A stretch of DNA of 64,000 nucleotides from an uncultured Rhizobiaceae group bacterium (GTDB lineage: Bacteria > Pseudomonadota > Alphaproteobacteria > Rhizobiales > Rhizobiaceae), in assembly GCA_937930635.1 (NCBI GenBank), contig CALHCF010000006.1:62001-126000 (forward strand), written 5' to 3'. The notes under the pieces were generated by a model. That model had not been told where the DNA came from. It was given only the letters and a program-made list of their open reading frames with translations, and made no database searches. Of the stretch, positions 8,853 through 16,267 are shown piece by piece (the first letter of the stretch is position 1; every line of letters starts with the position of its first letter). A program made the translations under genes and the position numbers.

Positions 8853-9233
8853 ATGAACATCACGAAGCTGGATCATGTTAACGTGCGCACCAACAGGCTC
8901 GACAAAATGGTGGAATGGTACACCAATTTTGTTGGCTTGAAGAACGGTGATCGCCCCAGGTTTTCATTTCCGGGTGCCTGGCTCTATGCAGGGGACCAGG
9001 CAATCATTCACCTTGTGGGAGCTGACGGTGATGCTGGCGCGGGAGCAGAAACTCCTCTGAAGCTGGAGCACTTTGCCTTGTCGGCAACCGGCCAAAAAGC
9101 TTTTGAAGAAAAGCTGGCAGCAACAGGTGAAAAATTTTCCAAAACCGAAATCACCGATTTCAACATCATTCAGTACAATGTGTGGGACCCGGACGGGAAC
9201 CACATCCATATCGATTTTCCACTGCATGAATGA
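8853..9233 (+). CDS. VOC (glyoxalase/bleomycin resistance) family protein
   Basis: The 126-residue protein starting at MNITKLDHVNVRT has the vicinal-oxygen-chelate fold signature: an N-terminal LDHVNVRT strand, a central KLEHFAL segment and a terminal DPDGNHIHIDF. His8, the central His and the C-terminal acidic/His residues could hold a metal. The ATG at 8853 follows an AGGTCAGG ribosome-site-like sequence; the longer ORF-track version is spurious upstream. Members are glyoxalases, extradiol dioxygenases, epimerases or resistance proteins, so the reaction stays open. It faces the TRAP operon and converges on an acyl-CoA dehydrogenase gene. Confidence 0.82.
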   Translation: MNITKLDHVNVRTNRLDKMVEWYTNFVGLKNGDRPRFSFPGAWLYAGDQAIIHLVGADGDAGAGAETPLKLEHFALSATGQKAFEEKLAATGEKFSKTEITDFNIIQYNVWDPDGNHIHIDFPLHE

Positions 9234-9236
9234 AAC

Positions 9237-9262
9237 TTGCCGCTTGTGTAACCGCGCGGCAA
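9237..9262. terminator. Hairpin between convergent VOC and acyl-CoA dehydrogenase genes
   Basis: Perfect 7-bp arms ttgccgc and gcggcaa enclose a 12-base loop in the 45-bp gap between two converging genes. A second small hairpin (aaccg/cggtt) follows at once. No T-run is present, so it may be a bidirectional but weak terminator. Confidence 0.45.
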
Positions 9263-9278
9263 CCGGATCGGTTCCGTC

Positions 9279-10436
9279 TCAAAAGCTTCTCGGCATCCCC
9301 AGCACATGCTCACTGATGTAGGAGAGAATGAGATTGGTTGAGATCGGCGCGATCTGGTACAGGCGGGTCTCACGCAGCTTGCGTTCGATATGATATTCGC
9401 GGCTCATTCCAAAGCCTCCATGGGTTTGCAGGCAGGTGTCACCGGCCTTCCAGGAAGCATCGGCAGCCAGCATTTTCGCCATATTGGCTTCCGCACCACA
9501 AGGTTGTCCGGCATCAAACAGGCGAGCCGCCTTGTCCACCATCAAAGCTGCCGCCTCGGTGTTGGCGTAGGCTTGAGCGATGGGAAATGAAACACCCTGA
9601 TTTTGCCCTATAGGACGGTCGAAAACGACCCGTTCACGCGCATAGGTTGTTGATCTGTCCGTAAAATATCGCGCATCGCCAATACACTCTGCTGCAATCA
9701 AAATGCGTTCGGCATTCATGCCATCCAGCACAACCCGGAAGCCCGCATTCTCTTCACCTAGTAGATTTTCTTCGGGAATTTCAAAATCGTCAAAGAACAA
9801 TTCACAGGCATGATGATTGATCATTGCGTCAATTGGCTTGATCGTCAGTCCGCGCTCCTGCGCGCCCCGAAGGTCGACAATGAAGCTGGACAACCCATCG
9901 GTCTTGGATGTCCGTTCCTCGATTGGTCTGGTTCGTGCCAGCAACACCATCAGGTCAGAATGTTGCACCCGGCTGATCCAGACCTTCTGGCCGTTGACAA
10001 TGAACTTGCCCCCTTCCCGTCTGGCAAATGTTTTCAATGATGTGGTGTCCGTACCGGTTGTCGGTTCGGTAACGCCAAAGGACTGCAGCCGCAGTTCACC
10101 GGCCGCAACAGCCGGCAAATACTTTTGTTTCTGCTCCGGCGAACCGTGGCGCAAAACGGAACCCATGACATACATCTGGGCATGAGCAGCACCGGGATGT
10201 CCGCCGGACCGCGAAATCTCTTCCAGAACCGCACAGGCTTCCACGAGGCCAAGGCCCGCACCGCCATAGGATTCCGGGATCAGGCAACCCAAAAAACCAG
10301 ACTGCGTAATTGCTGCAACAAACTCTGTTGGATATCCGCCCCGGCTATCCAGTTCCCGCCAATAGCCCTCTCCAAAGGACTTGCAGATTGCACGAACAGA
10401 CTCGCGTATCCCGGCAAGATGGTCAGTGTCGTCCAT
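9279..10436 (-). CDS. Acyl-CoA dehydrogenase family protein
   Basis: The protein shows the acyl-CoA dehydrogenase layout: an N-terminal helical region, the central beta-domain motif GVTEPTTGTDTTSLKT, GQKVWISRV, and a C-terminal THGGFGMSREYHIER with the usual FAD/substrate contacts. The ATG at 10436 gives 385 residues, the normal family size; upstream starts at 10472 or 10535 would add residues outside the family pattern. It introduces a double bond into an acyl-CoA and passes electrons to ETF. It stands alone on the minus strand, close to the TRAP/BKACE operon, and is the second acyl-CoA dehydrogenase in the first 11 kb. Confidence 0.9.
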   Translation of the reverse strand: MDDTDHLAGIRESVRAICKSFGEGYWRELDSRGGYPTEFVAAITQSGFLGCLIPESYGGAGLGLVEACAVLEEISRSGGHPGAAHAQMYVMGSVLRHGSPEQKQKYLPAVAAGELRLQSFGVTEPTTGTDTTSLKTFARREGGKFIVNGQKVWISRVQHSDLMVLLARTRPIEERTSKTDGLSSFIVDLRGAQERGLTIKPIDAMINHHACELFFDDFEIPEENLLGEENAGFRVVLDGMNAERILIAAECIGDARYFTDRSTTYARERVVFDRPIGQNQGVSFPIAQAYANTEAAALMVDKAARLFDAGQPCGAEANMAKMLAADASWKAGDTCLQTHGGFGMSREYHIERKLRETRLYQIAPISTNLILSYISEHVLGMPRSF

Positions 10437-10578
10437 GGAGCCCCAAACCTGATCAAAAGAAATTTGGTCCATATGTTTTGAACCAAAACTCTCCAATTGA
10501 CTATTGCTGGACCCCAAATTCACACTTCCCGGCAATCAAAGAGACGTCAATAAACGGGGCTGGCAACGGGGCTGGCTT

Positions 10579-10592
10579 TGGTGGGAGTGGAG
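10579..10592. repeat. Probable att site, 14-bp copy of the tRNA 3' end
   Basis: The sequence tggtgggagtggag is identical to 13486-13499, the 3' end (including CCA) of the tRNA on the minus strand. Both copies are in the same orientation and 2.9 kb apart. The N-terminal integrase remnant starts about 130 bp inside this copy, the usual att-int spacing. This supports a tRNA-targeting element between the two repeats. Confidence 0.65.
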
Positions 10593-10721
10593 ACCACCGT
10601 ACCCTGTTTGTGGTCATTCGTCATCATCCGCGAGAAACCCATGCAAATAGGGGTTTTAAGCTCTTTTCGTTTGCGCTCGTTCGTGGTCGTACGCCATAAT
10701 TCGGCACTGAAAGTAAGAAAT

Positions 10722-11159
10722 TTGAGCCGACCGATCCATAAACTATCCGCCAAACGCGTTGATACGATCAAGAGCATTTCTGAAGACCCAATCAATGGAA
10801 AGCGTCGGGTGCGCGATGGTTGAGGGCTGTGGCTGAATATTGTTGGCAGCGGATCTAAGTCTTGGATATTCCGTTGGACACCCAAAGGTGGTTCTGCCCG
10901 TGAGATGGGACTTGGTCCCTACCCTGATCTGTCACTCTCCGACGCTCGCCGTCTTGCTGAGATCGGTCGTGGCCACGTTGCCAATGGGAAAAACCCGAAG
11001 CGTGAACGCGATGCAGAACGTGTTTTGCCGCTAACATTCGCCTTGGACCGACGAATTAGGGCTGATCAGGCACCCGAAAGCTCGCCAAGAAATCTTTGGG
11101 GCGAGAAGTCGGATGAGCAGGGCGATTTGTTCTCCGACCTCAGCAGCTTTTGCCTTTAG
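10722..11159 (+). pseudogene. Tyrosine integrase N-terminal remnant (P4-type, DUF4102 arm domain)
   Basis: Reading from a TTG at 10722, the frame gives SRPIHKLSAKRVD, KRRVRDG, a TGA at 10821, then GLWLNIVGSGSKSWIFRW and MGLGPYPDLSLSDARRLAE. This is the classic N-terminal domain of P4-like integrases, where DGGGLWL is normal; the TGA replaces the middle glycine codon. Recognisable similarity ends near residue 110. The catalytic domain with the Arg-His-Arg-Tyr residues is missing. The tail to the stop at 11157-11159 is unrelated sequence. The gene is dead, through both a nonsense codon and truncation, and marks a former mobile element beside the att copy at 10579. Confidence 0.75.
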
Positions 11160-11337
11160 TGAATCCTATCGGTACCACGTTGGATGTACCGGGCTTGCCT
11201 TCAACGATTTCGAGCAATCTCAATCCCCAAGCATCCAGAGCCCGGCGTCTCGCAGGCAGGTATTCGTTTCGATCATAAGCGCCTATTACTGCCGCGCCGC
11301 CGCCGTTTTCAGGAATTAGCTCGACGCCTGCGGCCAA
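11140..11337 (-). pseudogene. Tyrosine integrase C-terminal remnant, opposite orientation
   Basis: The 65-codon minus-strand frame contains AYDRNEYLPARRRALDAWG followed by LRLLEIVEGK and NVVPIGF. This matches the extreme C-terminus of P4-type integrases (YDRxxYxxEKRxALExW ... VVPL), just after the catalytic tyrosine region. No catalytic residues are left and the apparent TTG start is not a real gene start. It lies tail-to-tail with the N-terminal remnant on the plus strand. That means either an internal inversion after deletion of the middle or two different decayed integrases. Its stop region overlaps the plus-strand remnant by 20 bp. Confidence 0.65.
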
Positions 11338-11404
11338 AGCGACGACTGAAGGTTCTCTCTGATTAGATCTGAGGTGGCATGAAAATGACTACAACAACAC
11401 TGAA

Positions 11405-12169
11405 CTATTTGTTCTTGAAGGAAAAAACCTCATCAAGCTCAGTCATTTGACCTTGGAACCAAACAATCAAATCTGGGTCAAAAAGTGCGTATGCAGTAAG
11501 AAGTGTCAAAATTGTTGATGCGGCAGATGGCACCATGTGCGACAAACTCGTAAAGCTCTCGGCGCGGAGAAAACTTTCCATTCGGGCCGTGGAATAGATC
11601 TGAGAACGTCGAACCATTCGATCCATGTGGGTAGCCAATTTTGCAGCCAGAATCGGCTCAACGGGACTCAGATCACGATCTATGCGGCTTTGTATGTGCA
11701 TTTGGACTGGAGCGGTATCAACTGGTGTAAAATCTTCGCTTTCTTGGAGAAACTCGGAGGGAGACATGGATAGTCCATGTGCGAGTGTGATAAAGCTACT
11801 GGCTAGGTCTTGATGCCCTTCGCGTGAGAGATGTTTTGAAGCTTCAAGGTCCTTGATCACGGATTCCAATCTGTCGAAAATTGGTTTCCCTACGAGTTCA
11901 TCATGGCTCGCTATGTCATATATCCGTTCGTGGTCAGCCTGATCGCGCAAAGATTGGGTCGTATATGCAAATGTGAAGTAGACGTTGGCGAACATCAGTG
12001 CGATCAGCAATTGAGATTTGCCGAATGTAATTTGTGTTCCAAAGATTGAGAGCTGAGTGATTTCGACGCCCAGAATCAGAATCAGCGCCATCAGCGCCGA
12101 TACGAACAGCAAATAGAACCGTGTCTTGCGAGTTTCCTCAGTAAGCGCGCGGTCTCTGACACGGTTCAT
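11405..12169 (-). CDS. Unknown membrane protein (island gene)
   Basis: I do not recognise this 254-residue protein. Two hydrophobic segments near residues 20-40 and 52-72 form an N-terminal membrane anchor. A long soluble, charged and probably helical region follows (about 80-220), then another hydrophobic stretch, AASTILTLLTAYALF, close to the C-terminus. It starts 15 bp after the stop of a Cys/His-rich small protein, so the two probably form one transcript. It lies inside the tRNA-flanked island, and its codon use looks less GC-rich than surrounding genes, which fits acquisition by transfer. No enzymatic motif is visible. Confidence 0.7.
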   Translation of the reverse strand: MNRVRDRALTEETRKTRFYLLFVSALMALILILGVEITQLSIFGTQITFGKSQLLIALMFANVYFTFAYTTQSLRDQADHERIYDIASHDELVGKPIFDRLESVIKDLEASKHLSREGHQDLASSFITLAHGLSMSPSEFLQESEDFTPVDTAPVQMHIQSRIDRDLSPVEPILAAKLATHMDRMVRRSQIYSTARMESFLRAESFTSLSHMVPSAASTILTLLTAYALFDPDLIVWFQGQMTELDEVFSFKNK

Positions 12170-12184
12170 TGTTGTGATGTCTTA

Positions 12185-12358
12185 CTATCGATGGTCGAAG
12201 CAGCGGTGGGGGCCATTATGGTATGGGTCAAGACAACAATCCTGAGAACAGCCGTATGCATGACAACGTCCACCACAGCCCGCCATAGTTTCTTCTATGG
12301 CTTCGCTGGAGTGGTCATCTTCAACGACATTTTTTTGGGTCGTAAAATCCAATTCCAC
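12185..12358 (-). CDS. Small Cys/His-rich protein, unknown (possible zinc-binding)
   Basis: The track start (GTG 12406) is probably too early. A GTG at 12358 has an excellent ribosome site (GGGAGGTGAG, 4 bases away) and gives 57 residues. The N-terminal half is acidic. The C-terminal half packs six cysteines and several histidines: CGGRCHAYGC, QDCC and DPYHNGPHRC. The HxGPHxC pattern resembles putative zinc-binding motifs in other small hypothetical proteins. A leader-core peptide layout is also conceivable, but no modifying enzyme lies nearby. It precedes the unknown membrane protein by 15 bp and is divergent from the SRAP gene. Confidence 0.6.
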   Translation of the reverse strand: MELDFTTQKNVVEDDHSSEAIEETMAGCGGRCHAYGCSQDCCLDPYHNGPHRCFDHR

Positions 12359-12584
12359 AGCTCTCACCTCCCGAGTAGTTGTCTGCAATGAATTGCTCAA
12401 AGACACGAAAACGCTAGCTTTCCAACATCTTGCAAGCTGTGATAATTCTCACAGTTTAAGTTTCTCGCCATTTTCGAGATTGTGTACCATTTGTGGAGGA
12501 CGTAAATCGACGGTCTTCAAGTTCACACTGCAGTCTATGCAGAAGTGACTGGTCAACCGCGAACTTGCTTGCGACTTTCCCGCA

Positions 12585-13247
12585 ATGTGCGGTCGCTTCG
12601 CCATCGATGTCACCTGGTCTGAACTGCATGATGCCGTGCGGTTGATCCCGGTTAGTGCAGTCGGGCGCAATGATCCACCACGCTACAATGTAGCTCCCAC
12701 TCAAGATGTGGGCTTTGTGACCCTTCAGGACGGTGAAACTACTGTGATGAATGGCCGGTGGTGGCTGGCGCTACATTCGGCAAAAGAAATCCCCCAATAT
12801 CCCATGTTCAACGCCCGAGCAGAAACGGCGCATGAGAAGTCTTCGTTTCGCGATGCCATGAAGACCAGACGTTGTTTGATACCGGCCACGGGCTACTATG
12901 AGTGGACGATCGGCGAAGATGGCGGCAAAGACCCGCATTTCATCCATCTGCCGGACAAAGAACCATTTATGTTTGCTGGTCTGTGGGCGCACAATGCTCA
13001 TCTCGATATCACGTCTTGCACGATCTTGACGGCACCGGCATCGCCTGAAATCGGCCATTTGCACCACCGCATGCCCATCATACTGAAGCCAGACGCCCAT
13101 CAGGCTTGGGTGGAGCCAGACATAGGGGTAATGGGTGCGAGAGCACTGTATAATGAGAACATGGGTCACCAGTCGGTGAGCTACCGTGTAGGGCGTGAGG
13201 TCAATTCAAGCAAACGGGAAAGGTCAGAATTGATCGAGCCATGCTGA
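12585..13247 (+). CDS. yedK: SOS response-associated peptidase, SRAP/HMCES family (YedK)
   Basis: The 220-residue protein begins MCGRFAI, so after Met removal Cys2 is the N-terminal nucleophile that forms a thiazolidine cross-link with abasic DNA. Other family marks are RYNVAPTQ, FNARAET, the GYYEW glutamate and the HHRMP histidine. Members shield abasic sites in single-stranded DNA. The usual WGLxPxW segment reads WWLALHSAKE here, a divergent region. The gene sits inside the island between the Cys-rich gene and the tRNA; mobile elements often carry such SRAP genes. Divergent from the minus-strand pair, so 12359-12584 should hold both promoters. Confidence 0.88.
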   Translation: MCGRFAIDVTWSELHDAVRLIPVSAVGRNDPPRYNVAPTQDVGFVTLQDGETTVMNGRWWLALHSAKEIPQYPMFNARAETAHEKSSFRDAMKTRRCLIPATGYYEWTIGEDGGKDPHFIHLPDKEPFMFAGLWAHNAHLDITSCTILTAPASPEIGHLHHRMPIILKPDAHQAWVEPDIGVMGARALYNENMGHQSVSYRVGREVNSSKRERSELIEPC

Positions 13248-13485
13248 TGGCTATCATTAAGCCCATTTCCTTACTGACAACAAGAAATTCGGGTTTTCAT
13301 GATTACCAGCACCACCATATATCGCCGCAGTACTTTTTCTGCATTGAACCCTTACCGAAGTTCTCTTGTGGGCCAAAAGAGATAACTCAGGCTGGCGAAT
13401 TGACCTTCAAAGTAAGCAATAAAGTAAGAAAAATTTGTCCAAGATATATTAAATACATCTATATCAGAGGGTTAAATGAGACATA

Positions 13486-13499
13486 TGGTGGGAGTGGAG
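13486..13499. repeat. tRNA-side att copy (14 bp)
   Basis: This is the 3' end of the tRNA, identical over 14 bp to 10579-10592 and in the same direction. Tyrosine integrases of the P4 type typically recombine at tRNA 3' ends and leave the tRNA intact, as here. The repeats bracket the integrase remnants and three accessory genes. Confidence 0.65.
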
Positions 13500-13561
13500 G
13501 GACTCGAACCCCCAACCAAGCGGTTATGAGCCGCTGGCTCTAACCATTGAGCTACACTCCC
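13486..13561 (-). tRNA. tRNA with CAT anticodon, probably tRNA-Ile2
   Basis: The minus strand folds as a 76-base tRNA with encoded CCA. The acceptor is GGGAGTG/CACTCCC, the D-arm GCTCAATGGTTAGAGC, the anticodon arm AGCGG-CTCATAA-CCGCT and the T-arm GGGGGTTCGAGTCCCTC. The anticodon is CAT. The short D-loop and the ATAACCGCTTGGTT region resemble E. coli tRNA-Ile2 (whose C34 is changed to lysidine by TilS) more than elongator Met, but this is by eye. Its 3' end is repeated at 10579, marking it as an integration target. Confidence 0.93.
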
Positions 13562-13619
13562 AAGCCAGCATTTGAGCTAAACCAAAACGATCATTTCAAC
13601 AAGAGCATCTGATCAAACA

Positions 13620-13634
13620 CCTCGATTATCGAGG
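13620..13634. promoter_or_regulatory. Perfect palindrome upstream of SIMPL gene
   Basis: The sequence cctcgattatcgagg has 7-bp perfect arms around one base. It lies about 70 bp before the SIMPL gene start and upstream of the minus-strand tRNA. It could be a regulator-binding site or a small hairpin; nothing else supports a specific role. Confidence 0.3.
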
Positions 13635-13704
13635 GAGTTTTAGAAACTTTGGTTCTCACCACGACGCGTTCGCTCTACAATACCTGCAATCAAGGAGAAC
13701 GTTC

Positions 13705-14451
13705 ATGTCTTTAACGCCCCTTAAACGCCCCCTGTCCAGCGCTCTTTTCATCGTTGCCGCAATGGTTCTCATTCCTGAAAATTCTTATGCCGCTGAAGAC
13801 AAACCAGGGATAATTTCGGTCTCTGCTACCGGCAAGTCGAGCATAAAACCGGACATGGCCATCATCAATCTTTCTGTTGTTCGCGAAAGCGAAACTGCGC
13901 GTGCTGCACTGGATGAAAATAACGCAGCCATGGCTGCGGTTCTGGCAGCCATGAAAGAAGCAAAGATTGAAGATCGCGACCTGCAAACCAGCAATTTCAG
14001 TATCCAGCCAAGATATTTTTATCCCAAACAGTCAAGCAAAGGACCGCAAAAGCCTCCTCAAATAACCGGCTATGTGGTCAGCAATTCATTGACTGTCCGA
14101 CTGCGCGATCTCACCAGGCTTGGCGCTCTCATTGACGAATCCGTCACCCTGGGTGTGAACAGCGGGGGTGCAATTCAGTTTGTATCAAGTGACCCCTCAA
14201 GCACGATCGAGATGGCACGCAAGGATGCCATGAAGAATGCGATCGCCAAGGCGCGAACACTCACTCAGGCTGCCGGAGTTGAACTGGGGCGAATCCTGAC
14301 CATCAACGAGGGCAGCGTTCGCATTCCACGAGCGCGGGGTCTTGCACAAGCCAGAGCCGCATCAAGCAGAGTTGAATCTGCAGTCCCCGTGGCCGGCGGC
14401 GAGAACAGCTATTCGATCAGCATTTCCGTGAGTTGGGAGCTAAATCAATAA
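13705..14451 (+). CDS. SIMPL domain (DUF541/YggE-like) periplasmic protein
   Basis: The 248-residue protein has an N-terminal signal peptide ending near NSYAAE, then the SIMPL pattern: ISVSATGKSSIKPDMAIINL, a central YVVSNSLTVRLRD and a C-terminal ISISVSWELNQ. YggE-like members are exported proteins linked to oxidative or other stress tolerance, without a known enzyme activity. The start is well supported by AAGGAGA 6 bases before the ATG. It is a single gene: the neighbouring tRNA is on the other strand and a hairpin follows its stop by 10 bases. Confidence 0.85.
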   Translation: MSLTPLKRPLSSALFIVAAMVLIPENSYAAEDKPGIISVSATGKSSIKPDMAIINLSVVRESETARAALDENNAAMAAVLAAMKEAKIEDRDLQTSNFSIQPRYFYPKQSSKGPQKPPQITGYVVSNSLTVRLRDLTRLGALIDESVTLGVNSGGAIQFVSSDPSSTIEMARKDAMKNAIAKARTLTQAAGVELGRILTINEGSVRIPRARGLAQARAASSRVESAVPVAGGENSYSISISVSWELNQ

Positions 14452-14460
14452 CGACAGCAG

Positions 14461-14487
14461 AACCCGGCCTCTTAGCAAGACCGGGTT
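14461..14487 (+). terminator. Hairpin after SIMPL gene
   Basis: Perfect arms aacccgg and ccgggtt with a 13-base loop start 10 bp after the SIMPL stop codon. No T-run follows, but the position and GC-rich stem support a transcription end. Confidence 0.55.
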
Positions 14488-14559
14488 CCACCTGCATCCG
14501 GAATCGTGGCTAAAGTGTTTCCATCTTTGATGAACGCATCAAAGGGGTGCAGAAACTCT

Positions 14560-14943
14560 TTAATAGGCTCTCACGAAACGCACCGGGCAGGAACGGTGGC
14601 GACCAAATCCGATAGTGACAACATCACCCCATTTTCTACCACGAACGATGACACCACGATGGCCGACGCGCACAATATGGGCCCGCCGAATTCCACGGCG
14701 CTTTGCCTTGCGCAGCGCCTTACCGGGGCGACAAAAACGACGGTGGCGTGGACGTTCCCACCGGTCATAGCGGTCAAAATGCCGACGGCCGTAGTGGTTC
14801 CCTCCAAAGCCCAGGTGAAATCCGGGGCCGTCAAAGAACAGACCGCCGCGTGAACCGGCATTGGCAGACGAATTCACAACAGCCAGGCCGCCAAGCGCAA
14901 TAACACCGGCAATGAGAGTGGATGTAATTTTGGAAGCAAACAT
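14560..14943 (-). CDS. Secreted basic protein of unknown function
   Basis: This 127-residue protein has a signal peptide (MFASKITSTLIAGVIALG, cleavage near ANAGS). A glycine/histidine/arginine-rich linker and a conserved-looking C-terminal domain follow (CRPGKALRKAKRRGIRRAHI to RSCPVRFVRAY). The two cysteines probably form a disulfide in the periplasm. I recall similar small exported proteins in rhizobia, with no function known. It is a single gene on the minus strand, with a promoter expected in 14944-15088. Export is clear; role unknown. Confidence 0.75.
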   Translation of the reverse strand: MFASKITSTLIAGVIALGGLAVVNSSANAGSRGGLFFDGPGFHLGFGGNHYGRRHFDRYDRWERPRHRRFCRPGKALRKAKRRGIRRAHIVRVGHRGVIVRGRKWGDVVTIGFGRHRSCPVRFVRAY

Positions 14944-15088
14944 AGCGATTCTCCTTCATGAACCTCATACTGCCCGTTTATTTTGCAGGGGGTGGGCAGC
15001 TGATAGAACCAATTTAGAGACGCGCGCGTGAACCAATCCGGAACGGCCTATTCATCTTCTATTCAGGGTCCCGGGCGCGCTTTCAGCG

Positions 15089-16207
15089 CTATTTGAAAGC
15101 CATGCCTTTACCGATCGGCTTGGATTCATTCCGGCGACGTGAGGAAAGATATCGGGCAATTGGGCGTTCGATAAACAGATGAACCGCAACACCAACGGCA
15201 ATACAAAACGGTATGATCACTCCTGCGAACACGACCGGTATCAGCTGAACCTCCAACAGTTCGGTCATGTTCAAAACTTCACTGAGAAGCGTGGCGATAC
15301 CTATTGCGAAGGGGTGAGAAAGATAGAGCGCATAGGATGAGGCCCCAAGCAAAACGAACCATGAAGGCACATATCTGTCCGCCCCACCGCGTGTCATGGT
15401 TACGGCAGCCACCAGAAAGAATGCAGGTATGCCATAGTACCAAACACGCTGTGGCTCGTATGCTTCTGTAAACGGTGGCGCAAGACCAAGCAGCACAAGA
15501 CCGAAGCCTATCATTGGCCAGAACACCCAGGTGGGTAACCGCAGATCGGTTTGATACGCAAGACCAAGCAGGATACCGATACCAAATTCCAGAATTATCA
15601 CGTTCGACCAGAAAACCAGCGGCACACTTTCAGGTTCAAACAACCAGCCAAGGGTGACTATCAAAGTGAGTAAACCAACCAGACTCCAGCAGGCCCGGTG
15701 GAACGGCAGGGCCATGAAACCCGCAAACAGCAGATAGAAAAACATCTCATATTGCAGAGTCCAGCCGACACCCAGGAGCGGGCGGACAGCCTCATCGGTG
15801 GCGCGTTCATAAGGAAAAAACAGAAACGACGAAATCCAGTGCCATACATCGTGGGTCTCATTATCAACCCTGCCAGGCAGCAACACCACTGCAGCCAGCA
15901 TCATCAGCGTCAAAATCCAGTAAAGTGGGACGATGCGGGCAATACGCCGTTTGATAAAAGGCCAGGCTTGTCGAGCGTCCCCAAAACTCCTGCGGCTCAC
16001 ATACACCATAATGAAACCGGATATGACGAAGAAAATGTCCACACCCGCATCACCGGGGAACATCTTTTCATTAAAGGCCACAGACTGGCGGGCAAGAATT
16101 TCCTTTATCTCATGCAAGACATGGGTAATGACAACCATGATCGCCGCTAACGCACGCAGAGCCTCAATGGGCAAGAGTTTCGCGGATAATGACGACGGGA
16201 AATACAT
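15089..16207 (-). CDS. Acyltransferase 3 (OafA/YrhL-like) membrane protein
   Basis: The sequence has about ten hydrophobic segments and the acyltransferase-3 opening PIEALRALAAIMVVITHVLHE, where the THV histidine is the putative catalytic residue. GDAGVDIFFVISGFIMVYVS follows. These integral membrane enzymes O-acylate (often acetylate) surface sugars, lipopolysaccharide or exopolysaccharide. The ATG at 16207 gives 372 residues; the track's GTG at 16243 adds 12 more, and neither has a strong ribosome site. It follows the SDR gene by about 60 bp on the same strand, possibly co-transcribed. Substrate cannot be read from sequence. Confidence 0.85.
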   Translation of the reverse strand: MYFPSSLSAKLLPIEALRALAAIMVVITHVLHEIKEILARQSVAFNEKMFPGDAGVDIFFVISGFIMVYVSRRSFGDARQAWPFIKRRIARIVPLYWILTLMMLAAVVLLPGRVDNETHDVWHWISSFLFFPYERATDEAVRPLLGVGWTLQYEMFFYLLFAGFMALPFHRACWSLVGLLTLIVTLGWLFEPESVPLVFWSNVIILEFGIGILLGLAYQTDLRLPTWVFWPMIGFGLVLLGLAPPFTEAYEPQRVWYYGIPAFFLVAAVTMTRGGADRYVPSWFVLLGASSYALYLSHPFAIGIATLLSEVLNMTELLEVQLIPVVFAGVIIPFCIAVGVAVHLFIERPIARYLSSRRRNESKPIGKGMAFK

Positions 16208-16267
16208 GGTGTGCTTTATGGCCGAGACCAGATGATATTGCACTATGTTTCGTCATTGAAGTTAATA

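Noticed and set aside
12185-12358. Reading the Cys-rich protein as a RiPP precursor
   Set aside because: The acidic leader and Cys-rich end are suggestive, but no modifying enzyme, protease or dedicated exporter is nearby; zinc binding is the simpler idea.
13241-13543. 100-residue plus-strand ORF
   Set aside because: It runs into the tRNA gene and has no family features; the 238 bp before the tRNA appear to be non-coding island sequence.
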